Shown: positions 34,633 to 44,023 of the stretch, piece after piece
How positions within the stretch are numbered: the first letter of the stretch is position 1
Layout of the letters: each line of letters opens with the position of its first letter
From: Bacteroidales bacterium
Lineage (GTDB): Bacteria > Bacteroidota > Bacteroidia > Bacteroidales > P3
NCBI GenBank assembly: GCA_016280915.1
Contig: JAEEHQ010000023.1
Coordinates: forward strand, 1 to 60,358
DNA: 60,358 bases
Direction of reading: 5' to 3'
Notes under the pieces: model-generated
Databases searched by the model: none
What the model saw: the letters and a program-made list of their open reading frames with translations, nothing else
Told to the model about the DNA's origin: nothing
Made by a program: the position numbers and the translations under genes

Positions 34633-36837
34633 TTGGAAGAGAAACAACATAACAAAAGTTTATTCGTCAAGATGCTGGTGCTCTGGCTGCTGTTGGTGGT
34701 AGTGGGCGGTGGTGCCATGCTATGGTCTACCATTAAAACACAAGTGGTAGATGGCGACATGTGGCGCGAGAAGGCAAAGGCTCGTGAGTTTACTGAACGC
34801 ATTGAGCCAGCCCGCCGTGGCACGATTTTCTCTTCAGACGGCAAAGTGCTGGCCACTACCGTTCCTGTGTGCGACCTTTGTTTGGACCTTGGCCGTTGGC
34901 CAAAGAAGGACAGCAAGGGTGCTCCGGTGGTGAAGAATGGTGTAGTGGAGATGGAGAGCTGCATCACCAACGATAGCGCATTTCTTGCCAATCTTGTCCA
35001 TGTGTGTAAGATACTGCATGAACAGTTCCCTCACAAGTCGGTTGCCTATTATCACGATCGCATCTTGAATGAATACAAGAAGCAGCGTCCAGTTCGCTGC
35101 CTTTATGTGGAGCATCGTGTGCCTTATTCGCAGTGGTCGGCTATTCGCAATATGAAAGGTTGGGAGCGTTGCGTAGTGACCAAAACAGCTGACGGCAGTG
35201 TCACCAGCTATGTACGTGCTCACATCTATGGCAACCTGGGCGAGAATACCATTGGACTGCATTTCAAGACTCCCAAGCAGGAAGGCTACACTGGACTGGA
35301 GGGCTACTACGATACCGTGTTGCGTGGACAGGATGGTATATACAAATGCCGTCGTCTCACTCGTGGCATCTGGCTGCCAGAAGAGGAGGTGGAGGAATAT
35401 ATACCTGACCTCGACTCTACCTTGATGCAACGCCGTGTGGATGGCAAGAGCATCATATCTACCCTCGACACTCGTTATCAAGATATAGCTGAGAGTGCCC
35501 TGCGAAAGTCAATGAACCAATATGGCGGACAGCGTGGTTGCGCCATCCTCATGGAAGTGTCGACAGGATATGTGCTAGCGTGCAGCAGCCTTACCCGTGA
35601 CACTAGCGGTAGGTTGTCGGAGAACCTCTGGAGCAACGTGGCCGTGAGCGACCATTATGAGCCGGGTTCGACATTCAAGACGGTGGCCATGACTGCTATG
35701 CTCAACGATAAAAAAATAGCTTTGGACACTACCAAGCGTGTACGAGCAGGTGGTAAGAAGCGTTTCAGCTCCACCAGTGGTGAAATCAATGACGGACACG
35801 GCTATGCCACCGATACCACTAATTTGGCTGGCGTGCTGGCCAAGTCTTCTAATGTGGGCATGTGTGAGCTTGCTTGGGAGTACTATCGCACCCGTCGAGA
35901 AGACCTGAAGAAAGGCATTCAGTCGATTTTCCCATTTGGTAAAATGCATCCCGACGTGGAAGTGTTGGAAACCAATACAGGCATCGTGAATCTCAACTCC
36001 GACCGAGACTTTTTGAACCTCAGCTATGGCTATTCCGCCACGGTAACCCCTCTGCAGTTGATAACTTTCTACAACGGCATCGCCAACGGCGGTCGCATGA
36101 TGAAACCGCTCTTTTGTCGCGAAGTGCTTGACGGCCGTCGCCGTTCAGAAATCAAGCCCGTTGTGCTCAACGAGCATATCTGCAGTGAGGAAACCGCTAA
36201 ACAGATGCGTGAGATGTTGGTAGGTGTGGTAGAAAACGGAACAGGAAACAACATCTACAATACTATTTATGGCATTGGCGGCAAGACTGGTACCACCCAA
36301 GGCATTGTTGACAAGAGCATCAAGAATTCCTCCTTTGTGGGTTTCTTCCCGGCAGACAATCCGCGCTATACCTGCTTGGTGTTGGTAGAGAGAACCAGTA
36401 TTGCAGGCCGACAGGCAGCAGCTCCCGTGTTCAAGCAGATTGCTGACTGTGTGGTGGCTTTCGACAGCGAATTGGGCAGTGTGCGTCTCCAGGACTCGGG
36501 CCGAGTGGTGCATCCAGTAATAGCAAAAGGCAATGAGAACCAGCTCACTAAAGCCTACCAACTACTCGGACTTCCATTCAGTGTGATAGACACTTTGCAA
36601 CCTCCCACTGGTTGGGCAGTCTTTGACAACGAACAGGATTGCTATAAGCATTATGCCATGCCCCGAGGTATCGTGCCCAATTGTTATGGTATGACGATTC
36701 GTGATGCAATGAAACTGTTGCGAGAGATGGGACTGAAAGTACGTTTTACCGGACAGGGCAAAGTGGTCAATCAAAATCCCAAAGCTCGCACTCAGATAGT
36801 GAAAGGGTCGACCGTAATGTTAGAATTAAAACCGTGA
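34633..36837 (+). CDS. ftsI: Division transpeptidase FtsI (PBP3-type) with PASTA domain
   Basis: 734 residues if started at TTG 34633 (LEEKQHNKSLFVKM...). No ATG lies between the in-frame stop at 34609 and an ATG at 34672 that would delete the basic N-tail before the helix LVLWLLLVVVGGGAML. Active-site motifs: PGSTFK (SxxK), AKSSNVG (SxN), GGKTGTT (KTG). The C-terminal PASTA domain (MTIRDAMKLLREMGLKVRF) is usual in Bacteroidetes. It cross-links septal peptidoglycan. Confidence 0.95.
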   Translation: MEEKQHNKSLFVKMLVLWLLLVVVGGGAMLWSTIKTQVVDGDMWREKAKAREFTERIEPARRGTIFSSDGKVLATTVPVCDLCLDLGRWPKKDSKGAPVVKNGVVEMESCITNDSAFLANLVHVCKILHEQFPHKSVAYYHDRILNEYKKQRPVRCLYVEHRVPYSQWSAIRNMKGWERCVVTKTADGSVTSYVRAHIYGNLGENTIGLHFKTPKQEGYTGLEGYYDTVLRGQDGIYKCRRLTRGIWLPEEEVEEYIPDLDSTLMQRRVDGKSIISTLDTRYQDIAESALRKSMNQYGGQRGCAILMEVSTGYVLACSSLTRDTSGRLSENLWSNVAVSDHYEPGSTFKTVAMTAMLNDKKIALDTTKRVRAGGKKRFSSTSGEINDGHGYATDTTNLAGVLAKSSNVGMCELAWEYYRTRREDLKKGIQSIFPFGKMHPDVEVLETNTGIVNLNSDRDFLNLSYGYSATVTPLQLITFYNGIANGGRMMKPLFCREVLDGRRRSEIKPVVLNEHICSEETAKQMREMLVGVVENGTGNNIYNTIYGIGGKTGTTQGIVDKSIKNSSFVGFFPADNPRYTCLVLVERTSIAGRQAAAPVFKQIADCVVAFDSELGSVRLQDSGRVVHPVIAKGNENQLTKAYQLLGLPFSVIDTLQPPTGWAVFDNEQDCYKHYAMPRGIVPNCYGMTIRDAMKLLREMGLKVRFTGQGKVVNQNPKARTQIVKGSTVMLELKP

Positions 36838-36843
36838 CAATAT

Positions 36844-38301
36844 ATGACAATGAAGCTATCAGATATAATAAAAGGTCTACAACCTACTATGCCATTGGCC
36901 CTTGATCCCGAGGTGAGTGACATCTGTTTTGACTCACGCAAGGTGGGCAAAGGTAGCTGCTTTGTGGCCCAGGTGGGCACCAAAGTAGATGGACATGCAT
37001 TCATTGATGCCACCATCCAAGCTGGAGCCGTTGCTGTGGTTTGTCAGCAATTGCCCAAACAGTTGCAGGATGGAGTAGCCTATGTGGTTGTGGAAAATAG
37101 CGATAAAGCCTTGGGTGTCATGGCCGACAACTACTATGGGCATCCTTCGCGTCAGTTGAAACTGGTTGGCATCACGGGCACCAATGGCAAGACCACCACG
37201 GTCACTTTGCTGCATCGAATGTTTCGAGAGCATGGTTGCCATGTGGGATTGATTTCCACTATCGTTAACAAGATTGACGAGACAGAAGTCCCCGCCACTC
37301 ATACTACACCTGATGCTCTCGAGTTGAACCAACTCTTGCGCAAGATGGTTGATGCGGGCTGCGAATATGCCTTTATGGAGGTGAGCAGTCATGCCGTGGT
37401 GCAGAATCGAATAGCCGGACTCACCTTTGCTGGCGGAATCTTCAGCAATATCACTCATGACCATTTGGACTTCCACAAGACGATGGCCAACTATATAGCT
37501 GCAAAGAAATCGTTTTTCGATCAGTTGCCAACAGGCGCTTTCGCGCTGACCAACATTGACGACCGTAATGGTATGGTGATGGTACAGAATACCAAGGCAA
37601 CGGTGAAAAGCTACAGCTTACTGAAATCGGCCGATTTTACCTGCAAGGTAGTGGAAGACACTTTTCAGGGCCTGCAACTTAAGATGAATGATCAGGAGGT
37701 TTACACCCGCCTGGTCGGACGCTTTAATGCCTATAATCTTACTGCCATTTATGGTGCTGCTGTGCTACTGGGTCTTGACCCCAATGAGGCCTTGCTATTG
37801 CTGAGCACACTCTCGGCTGCGGATGGTCGCTTTCAGTATGTCTCAGGCAAAGGCCTTATAGCCATTGTCGACTATGCCCACACGCCAGATGCATTGGAGA
37901 ATGTGCTCTCTACCATCAACGACATCCGCCGTCCCAGTCAATTACTCTTCACCGTGGTGGGATGTGGGGGAGATAGAGACAAGACCAAACGTCCTGAGAT
38001 GGCTCAGATAGCCTTAAAGATGAGCGACCGCCTAATTCTTACATCCGACAATCCCCGAACCGAGGACCCGGAGAAGATTCTGGATGATATGGAGTCAGGT
38101 CTGACCGATGTAGAGAAGGGATTGGTGGTGCGCATTACCGACCGCAGGTCGGCTATCAAAACTGCCGTAATGATGGCACGAGAAGGCGACATTATTCTGG
38201 TAGCAGGCAAGGGACATGAGAAGTACCAAGATATCAATGGTGTCAAACATCATTTTGATGATGTGGAGGAATTGGAAAAATTGTTGGGGAATAATAAATA
38301 A
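36844..38301 (+). CDS. murE: UDP-MurNAc-tripeptide synthetase
   Basis: 485 residues. ATP loop GTNGKTTTV near residue 111, Mur-ligase central motifs (FMEVSSHAV, THDHLDFH) and the C-terminal domain with DNPRTEDP. The DNPR motif marks meso-diaminopimelate as the added amino acid, so this organism has mDAP-type wall. Starts 6 bases after ftsI. Confidence 0.97.
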   Translation: MTMKLSDIIKGLQPTMPLALDPEVSDICFDSRKVGKGSCFVAQVGTKVDGHAFIDATIQAGAVAVVCQQLPKQLQDGVAYVVVENSDKALGVMADNYYGHPSRQLKLVGITGTNGKTTTVTLLHRMFREHGCHVGLISTIVNKIDETEVPATHTTPDALELNQLLRKMVDAGCEYAFMEVSSHAVVQNRIAGLTFAGGIFSNITHDHLDFHKTMANYIAAKKSFFDQLPTGAFALTNIDDRNGMVMVQNTKATVKSYSLLKSADFTCKVVEDTFQGLQLKMNDQEVYTRLVGRFNAYNLTAIYGAAVLLGLDPNEALLLLSTLSAADGRFQYVSGKGLIAIVDYAHTPDALENVLSTINDIRRPSQLLFTVVGCGGDRDKTKRPEMAQIALKMSDRLILTSDNPRTEDPEKILDDMESGLTDVEKGLVVRITDRRSAIKTAVMMAREGDIILVAGKGHEKYQDINGVKHHFDDVEELEKLLGNNK

Positions 38302-38335
38302 AGCAATAGCTACTAATAGATATAAAGAATAGAAT

Positions 38336-39508
38336 ATGTTATATTACCTTTTTGATTGGTTAGATAAGGCATTTGACTTTCCTGGCGCGGGTGTGTTCCA
38401 GTACATTTCCTTCCGTGCGGCAATGTCAGCTATCACTTCGTTGCTGATCATGCTGATATTTGGTAAGCGCTTCATCCGCTTCATTCGTCGCAAGTCGATT
38501 GGCGAGACGGTGCGCAACCTTGGCTTGGAGGGGCAGAAGGAGAAAGAAGGCACCCCCACCATGGGCGGCTTGCTGATTCTTTCGGCCATCATCATCCCCA
38601 CCCTGCTCTTTGCCAAACTGGACAACATCTATGTGGTTACGATGCTTGTTACCACCCTGTGGTTGGGCTTGATAGGCTTTATTGACGACTACATAAAGGT
38701 CTTCAAGAAAGACAAGCAGGGCCTTCCTGGTAAGTTTAAAGTCTTCGGACAGGTGGCGTTGGGACTTGGTGTAGGCCTCCTCCTGTCGTTCCATCCTGCT
38801 ATTGCGTCCACCAAAACTACCATTCCCTTTGTTAAAGGCAACGAGTTCGACTATGCATGGCTCATCAGCTGGATGGGCGACTGGACGCAGAATTATGTGT
38901 GGGTGGTGTATGTCATCGTGGCCATCTTGGTGGTTACGGCAGTTTCCAATGCAGCCAACCTCACCGACGGCATCGACGGTCTGGCTACCAGCACGGCAGC
39001 TATCATTGGTGGTGCCTTGGCCATCTTGGCATGGCTGACGGGTAACATCATCATGGCTAACTATCTGAACATTGTCTATCTAACCAACATCGGTGAGCTC
39101 ACCGTCTTCATCACAGCCTTTGTGGGTGCCACGTTGGGTTTCCTATGGTTCAACACCTTTCCCGCCGAGGTGTTCATGGGCGATACGGGTTCACTCGCTT
39201 TGGGCGGTATCATTGCAGTCTTCGCACTCCTGATTCGAAAGGAATTGCTGCTTCCGGTTCTTTGTGGAATCTACGTGATAGAAGACTTCTCCGTCATCTG
39301 GCAGACTTGGGGATGCAAACGCTATCGTCGCAAATACAAGCTCCCCATTGGCGAGCCGGTTCCTGTGGACAAGCGTCCTTTCCTCATGACACCTATTCAC
39401 CATCATTATCAGAAACAAGGTATTCCCGAGCCCAAGATTGTGCAACGGTTTATCATCATCGGTATCCTGCTCGCCATAGTGAGCATTGTAACACTCAAAC
39501 TCAGATAA
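38336..39508 (+). CDS. mraY: Phospho-MurNAc-pentapeptide transferase
   Basis: 390 residues, about ten membrane helices. Motifs: [25 protein letters not shown] with the catalytic aspartates, [15 protein letters not shown], and [11 protein letters not shown]. It links phospho-MurNAc-pentapeptide to undecaprenyl phosphate to form lipid I. Followed by an abnormal repeat-filled gap instead of murD. Confidence 0.97.
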   Translation: MLYYLFDWLDKAFDFPGAGVFQYISFRAAMSAITSLLIMLIFGKRFIRFIRRKSIGETVRNLGLEGQKEKEGTPTMGGLLILSAIIIPTLLFAKLDNIYVVTMLVTTLWLGLIGFIDDYIKVFKKDKQGLPGKFKVFGQVALGLGVGLLLSFHPAIASTKTTIPFVKGNEFDYAWLISWMGDWTQNYVWVVYVIVAILVVTAVSNAANLTDGIDGLATSTAAIIGGALAILAWLTGNIIMANYLNIVYLTNIGELTVFITAFVGATLGFLWFNTFPAEVFMGDTGSLALGGIIAVFALLIRKELLLPVLCGIYVIEDFSVIWQTWGCKRYRRKYKLPIGEPVPVDKRPFLMTPIHHHYQKQGIPEPKIVQRFIIIGILLAIVSIVTLKLR

Positions 39509-39544
39509 GCACACGTTCTATACCAATGCATCTTTTACCCTAAG

Positions 39545-39712
39545 CACACTCTCAGTAAGTACACATCCCGTCAGATACAAATAAGTAAGCACAAATAAGT
39601 AACACACACAAAGCACAAGACCCCGTCAAGTACATATAAGTAAGCACAACTAAAGCACACGTTCCGTCAAATACATCTTAAAGCACACACAAACTATTAA
39701 ATACATCAATTG
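39545..39712 (+). repeat. Short repeats between mraY and the murD remnant
   Basis: AAGCACA occurs at least six times and CCGTCA-plus-RTACA three times (about 39568, 39623, 39664), often followed by ATAAGTAAGCACA. Copy lengths are uneven, so it is not a CRISPR. Only a few dozen bases from mraY, no other gene is present between 39509 and 39715. Confidence 0.7.
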
Positions 39713-39715
39713 ATA

Positions 39716-40255
39716 ATGAGCATAGAACTATTAGCAAACCAAGGCCGTGACCGTGTTCACGGCGGATTGGCAGCCATCGACTCCACCAAACTGCGACAAA
39801 TGCGCGACAACGCCTTGCGCAGTTGCTTCACTCGCTTAGAAGAAACAACCTATCGCATGGAATATGTTGCCCGAATCCATGGCAAGGAATTCATCAATGA
39901 CGCAGCCGGCCGTAGCGTCAATGCCACCTGGTATGCCTTGGAAAACACAGAGGGCAGCATTATTTGGATTGCCTTTGGTGGCGACAATGAGGTCGACTAT
40001 TCGCGGCTACATTCCATTGCCTTGCGTAAGGTGCGAACCCTCATTTGTGTAGGCAGCGACAACCAGCATCTGCACGATGCTTTCAAGGACGTTGTTTCTG
40101 ATATCCGCGATGTGGAGAGCATAGGGGCTGCCGTCCATTGTGCTTGCTATAGTGCACTCGAGAATGCCAAAGTGCTCTTCTCGCCGGCCACCCGCAACGG
40201 GCTTTCCGACGAGACGGCAGGCCGCATTTTCCGTCACGAAGTCAACGAACTGTAA
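39716..40255 (+). CDS. Truncated MurD: C-terminal domain remnant
   Basis: 179 residues at the place of murD (usual length about 440-460). It aligns only with the end of MurD: LLANQGRDRVHGGLAA matches the region just before the C-terminal domain, YRMEYVARIHGKEFINDAAG matches HRxEYV...FINDSKAT, and VLFSPATRN matches LLSPACAS. The N-terminal UDP-binding and central ATP-binding domains are absent, and residues that normally hold substrate (DSK, SPACAS) are changed. It cannot catalyse D-Glu addition as it stands. The frame is open, so it is either a recent remnant or a protein with a new role. It ends 8 bases before ftsW. Confidence 0.8.
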   Translation: MSIELLANQGRDRVHGGLAAIDSTKLRQMRDNALRSCFTRLEETTYRMEYVARIHGKEFINDAAGRSVNATWYALENTEGSIIWIAFGGDNEVDYSRLHSIALRKVRTLICVGSDNQHLHDAFKDVVSDIRDVESIGAAVHCACYSALENAKVLFSPATRNGLSDETAGRIFRHEVNEL

Positions 40256-40263
40256 CACATTAC

Positions 40264-41472
40264 ATGAAGCGTAAAATCAATATTCTGGCTGGCGATACGG
40301 CGCTGTGGGTGATTTTCATTTTGATGAGTGTCATCTCATTGGTGGCAGTCTATAGTACGATAGGCTTTACCGCCATCAACGACTACCATACTACTCCGAG
40401 GTCGATGTTCATCCGGCACTTGGAGTTTGTGGCCGGCAGTTTTTTTGTCATCATATTACTCTCTCGGGTCAATTACCGCTTTTACTCCAAGCTCTCGATG
40501 TATGGGTATATCATCTCATTGATTTTGGTGATAATAGTGGCAATTATGCAAACTCGTTGGATTCGCATCCCTGGCTTATTTTCCTTCCAGCCGTCGGAAT
40601 TGGCAAAAATCATGCTGATGATTTTCCTTGCCCGCAATATAGCCATCAACCGCGAGCGGCTAGACGAGAGTAGTACTTTCTGGATTCTCTTGGCCACGAT
40701 AGTGTTGGTATGTGCATTTGTGGTTGGCGAGAATCTTTCTACTGCATTGCTGATGTTTGTGGCCAGCTATATCCTTCTTTTCTTCGGTAACGTGAATCGC
40801 AGCATGTGGTGGCGCGGTTTCTTTATCTTTCTCGCCTTGGGTGTAGTGGCTTTTGCTATTATCTATTTCTTTGGCGACAAGATGGATCTCTTCAGGTCCA
40901 CCACGTGGGGACACCGTCTGCAGGCTTGGCTCCATCCCAATCCCGAGGAGTTGAATCAGGAGAATATGGCACGCATGGCAGTGGCGCGAGGAGGATTTAC
41001 CGGCAATGGTATTGGCACCACCATCCATGGCCGCCTTATGACCCAAGCCCACAACGACTTTATCTATTCCATCATCATTGAAGAAGTAGGCATGCTCGGC
41101 GCAATAGTTATCTTCTTGCTCTATGCTCTATTCTATTTCCGTTGTATTCGCATAGCCCATGCTTGCAAAGGTCTCTTCGGAAGCCTCAGCGTAGCGGGTA
41201 TTGGCACGGTTATCTTCTTACAAGCCCTCATCAATATGTCGGTTGCCGTGGGTGTGCTCCCTGTCACCGGGCAGACGCTGCCCTTCATTAGTTATGGTGG
41301 CTCTTCCTACCTTTTCTTGGCGGGAGGTGTGGCTGTTATCCAATCGGTGGCAATAGATAATAAGAAACAGCGCCAACAGGCGCAGCAGCAGACGACACCG
41401 ATAGCAGTCTCTCCTGAGGAGTCTACGTTGCCGAATAATGATATGTTGAACCCTGAAAACGAAAAGATATGA
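40264..41472 (+). CDS. ftsW: Lipid II polymerase FtsW (SEDS)
   Basis: 402 residues with about ten helices. SEDS features: FQPSELAKIMLM, GDKMDLFRSTTWGHRLQAWL, AHNDFIYSIIIEEVG and TLPFISYGGSSYLF. It polymerises lipid II at the septum together with FtsI. A Gln-rich cytosolic tail follows. The stop overlaps the murG start (ATGA), so the two are translationally coupled. Confidence 0.96.
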   Translation: MKRKINILAGDTALWVIFILMSVISLVAVYSTIGFTAINDYHTTPRSMFIRHLEFVAGSFFVIILLSRVNYRFYSKLSMYGYIISLILVIIVAIMQTRWIRIPGLFSFQPSELAKIMLMIFLARNIAINRERLDESSTFWILLATIVLVCAFVVGENLSTALLMFVASYILLFFGNVNRSMWWRGFFIFLALGVVAFAIIYFFGDKMDLFRSTTWGHRLQAWLHPNPEELNQENMARMAVARGGFTGNGIGTTIHGRLMTQAHNDFIYSIIIEEVGMLGAIVIFLLYALFYFRCIRIAHACKGLFGSLSVAGIGTVIFLQALINMSVAVGVLPVTGQTLPFISYGGSSYLFLAGGVAVIQSVAIDNKKQRQQAQQQTTPIAVSPEESTLPNNDMLNPENEKI

Positions 41473-42578
41473 AAGCAATCATCAGTGGAGGAGGCAGTGG
41501 AGGACATATCTTCCCTGCCGTGGCAATTGCCAACGCAATCAAAGCTCGCCATGCCGATGCCCAGATACTCTTTGTGGGTGCTCAAGGGCGTATGGAAATG
41601 GAGAAAGTCCCTGCCGCCGGTTATGAAATAAAAGGCCTGCCTATTGCTGGCCTTCAGCGTCAGTTGACGATTGCCAACATCTTCAAAAATCTGCAGCTGC
41701 CATTCAAGGTGATACGCAGCCGTTGCATGGTGCGTAGCATCATTCAAGATTTCAATCCCGATATCGTGGTGGGTGTGGGAGGTTTTGCCAGCGAACCCAC
41801 CCTCAAGGAGGCTTCTCGCATGGGCTATACAACCCTGTTGCAAGAGCAGAATTCTTATGCTGGTCTCACCAACAAGACACTAGCTAAATCTGCTGCAGTC
41901 ATCTGTGTGGCCTATGAGGGTATGGAGCGTTTCTTCCCCAAAGAAAAGATTGTCTATACGGGCAATCCCGTCCGTGCCGATATTGAACAGATGAGTTGCA
42001 CCAGACAGGATGGTTGTGCCCATTTTGGTGTCTCGCCTGACAAACCGGTGATTCTTTCGGTGGGTGGCAGTTTGGGTGCCCGTAGCATCAATCAGATGAT
42101 ACTGAAGAACCTAAATTTCTTTAAGGAAAATGACATTCAAATTATATGGCAGACAGGGAAATGGATGTATGAGGAGGCTGCTGCTGCGGTTAAGAATGCC
42201 GGCTTGGAACAATGGATAAAGGTGAATCAGTTCATCAGTCGTATGGACATGGCCTATGCTGCTGCCGATGTGGTGGTTTCGAGGGCAGGTGCCATCGCCA
42301 TTTCTGAGCTATGTTTGGTGGGGAAACCAGTCATCCTAATTCCTTCTCCCAATGTGGCCGAAGACCATCAGACTAAGAATGCTATGGCTTTGGCGAACAA
42401 AGGTGCGGCTCTTATGGTCAAGGATGCCGAATGCGGCACCCAGGGACTCCCCATGGCTTTGGAGTTGCTTCGCAACAAAGCCCGTTGCGAACAGATGAGT
42501 TTGGCCATCAAAGCCATGGCTTCGCCCAAGGCAGCCGATAAGATTGTCGACCAAATCGACCAGTTATTAAAGAAATAA
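41469..42578 (+). CDS. murG: Lipid II synthase MurG
   Basis: 369 residues. GGGSGGHIFPAVAIANAI at the start, LLQEQNSYAGLTNK, VGGSLGARSIN, and the C-terminal VVSRAGAIAISEL with IPSPNVAEDHQTKNA are the family blocks. It adds GlcNAc from UDP-GlcNAc to lipid I on the inner membrane face. Confidence 0.97.
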   Translation: MKAIISGGGSGGHIFPAVAIANAIKARHADAQILFVGAQGRMEMEKVPAAGYEIKGLPIAGLQRQLTIANIFKNLQLPFKVIRSRCMVRSIIQDFNPDIVVGVGGFASEPTLKEASRMGYTTLLQEQNSYAGLTNKTLAKSAAVICVAYEGMERFFPKEKIVYTGNPVRADIEQMSCTRQDGCAHFGVSPDKPVILSVGGSLGARSINQMILKNLNFFKENDIQIIWQTGKWMYEEAAAAVKNAGLEQWIKVNQFISRMDMAYAAADVVVSRAGAIAISELCLVGKPVILIPSPNVAEDHQTKNAMALANKGAALMVKDAECGTQGLPMALELLRNKARCEQMSLAIKAMASPKAADKIVDQIDQLLKK

Positions 42579-42589
42579 AAAAGACAGAG

Positions 42590-43996
42590 ATGAATTACTA
42601 TTTCCTTGGCATTGGCGGTATTGGCATGAGTGCCATCGCGCGGTTCTTCCACCAACGTGGCGATACAGTCAGCGGCTACGACCGCACAGAATCCCCTCTT
42701 ACGCGCCAGTTGGAGCAGGAGGGCATTGCTGTCCATTATGATGACGACCCGTCGCAAATCCCTGATGCCATAGACTTGGTTGTGTATACACCTGCTGTGC
42801 CTAAAGAGACTGCCGAGTTTCAATATCTTCTCCAGAAAAAGGTCCCCATGCAAAAACGGTCACAGGTGCTGGGCGAGCTTACCCGTGGCAAGAAATGTAT
42901 TGCAGTGGCCGGTACCCACGGCAAGACCTCCACGTCGAGCATGATAGCCCACATTCTTAGCCAAACCAAGATGGGCTGTAGTGCCTTTTTGGGAGGCATT
43001 GCCAAGAATTTCGACTCCAACATGGTGGTTGATAACCAAAGTGAATATGTGGTTGTGGAGGCCGACGAATACGACCGCTCTTTCCTCCAGCTGCACCCAT
43101 TTTGCTCGGTGATTACAGCCACCGACCCCGACCATCTCGACATCTATGGCACCTATGAGAATATGCTCGAGGCTTTCCGTCAGTTTGCCTCGCAGACTCA
43201 GCCGGGTGGTACGCTGATTCTCAAAGAGGGCCTCTCCATGTGTGAGGAACATCACTCCGACCATCATCAAGACGGTCACGGTCACGACCATCAAGAGGTG
43301 CATCTCGACAACGTGGATGCTGCCATCCATTCTTATACTGCCCATGGATTCGATGCCGACTACTACTCACAGAATGTGAGAAACTATAATGGCAATATCT
43401 ACTTCGACTTGCGGACACCCAAAGGGGTGATCTACGACCTCGAATTAACCAACACAGCCCTCTATTCTGTCGAAAACGCTGTGGCGGCTGCAGCCGCCGT
43501 GCTGAGTTTGGGTGTGAGCGATCAAGAACTGCGCGAAGGGTTGAGTACTTACAAGGGCGTTCGGCGTCGTTTCGACTACCACATCAAGACCAAAAACCTG
43601 GTGATGATTGACGACTACGCCCATCATCCACAGGAAATAGCTGCCTGCTTGGAGAGTGTTCGCTATCTCTATCCTGGCAAGCGGCTGGTGGTGGTCTTCC
43701 AGCCCCACCTCTATTCTCGTACACGCGATTTTGCCGATGAGTTCGCTCGGGTGCTTTCCAACGTCGACGAACTGATCATGATGCCCATCTACCCCGCCCG
43801 CGAACAGCGCATCCCAGGGGTCTCCTCCAGCATGGTGTTGCATAAGGTAAAAAGTCTGTCCAAGTACCTCTGTTCTGCCGACCAGGTTCTTGAGCTGGTA
43901 CCCGTGCTTTTCCCCGACGTGGTGGTAACCATGGGTGCTGGCGACATCGACCGCTTGGTACCTCGCTTGGAGGAAGTGTTGGCGAAGGAGGCGTAA
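42590..43996 (+). CDS. murC: UDP-MurNAc-L-alanine ligase with a His-rich insert
   Basis: 468 residues. Start NYYFLGIGGIGMSAIARFF, ATP loop AGTHGKTSTSSM, EADEYDRSFLQLHP, MIDDYAHHP and VVFQPHLYSRT confirm MurC, which adds the first alanine to UDP-MurNAc. Residues about 218-238 carry an insertion with around nine histidines (HHSDHHQDGHGHDH) in the central domain, where other MurC proteins have a short turn. All catalytic motifs are intact, so activity is expected; the insert may bind metal. Confidence 0.95.
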   Translation: MNYYFLGIGGIGMSAIARFFHQRGDTVSGYDRTESPLTRQLEQEGIAVHYDDDPSQIPDAIDLVVYTPAVPKETAEFQYLLQKKVPMQKRSQVLGELTRGKKCIAVAGTHGKTSTSSMIAHILSQTKMGCSAFLGGIAKNFDSNMVVDNQSEYVVVEADEYDRSFLQLHPFCSVITATDPDHLDIYGTYENMLEAFRQFASQTQPGGTLILKEGLSMCEEHHSDHHQDGHGHDHQEVHLDNVDAAIHSYTAHGFDADYYSQNVRNYNGNIYFDLRTPKGVIYDLELTNTALYSVENAVAAAAAVLSLGVSDQELREGLSTYKGVRRRFDYHIKTKNLVMIDDYAHHPQEIAACLESVRYLYPGKRLVVVFQPHLYSRTRDFADEFARVLSNVDELIMMPIYPAREQRIPGVSSSMVLHKVKSLSKYLCSADQVLELVPVLFPDVVVTMGAGDIDRLVPRLEEVLAKEA

Positions 43997-44023
43997 CACT
44001 CACTCACTGAATGAATAAATGAT

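Noticed and set aside
39545..39712. CRISPR array
   Set aside because: Repeat units are short and uneven, spacers are not unique or regular, and no cas genes are present.
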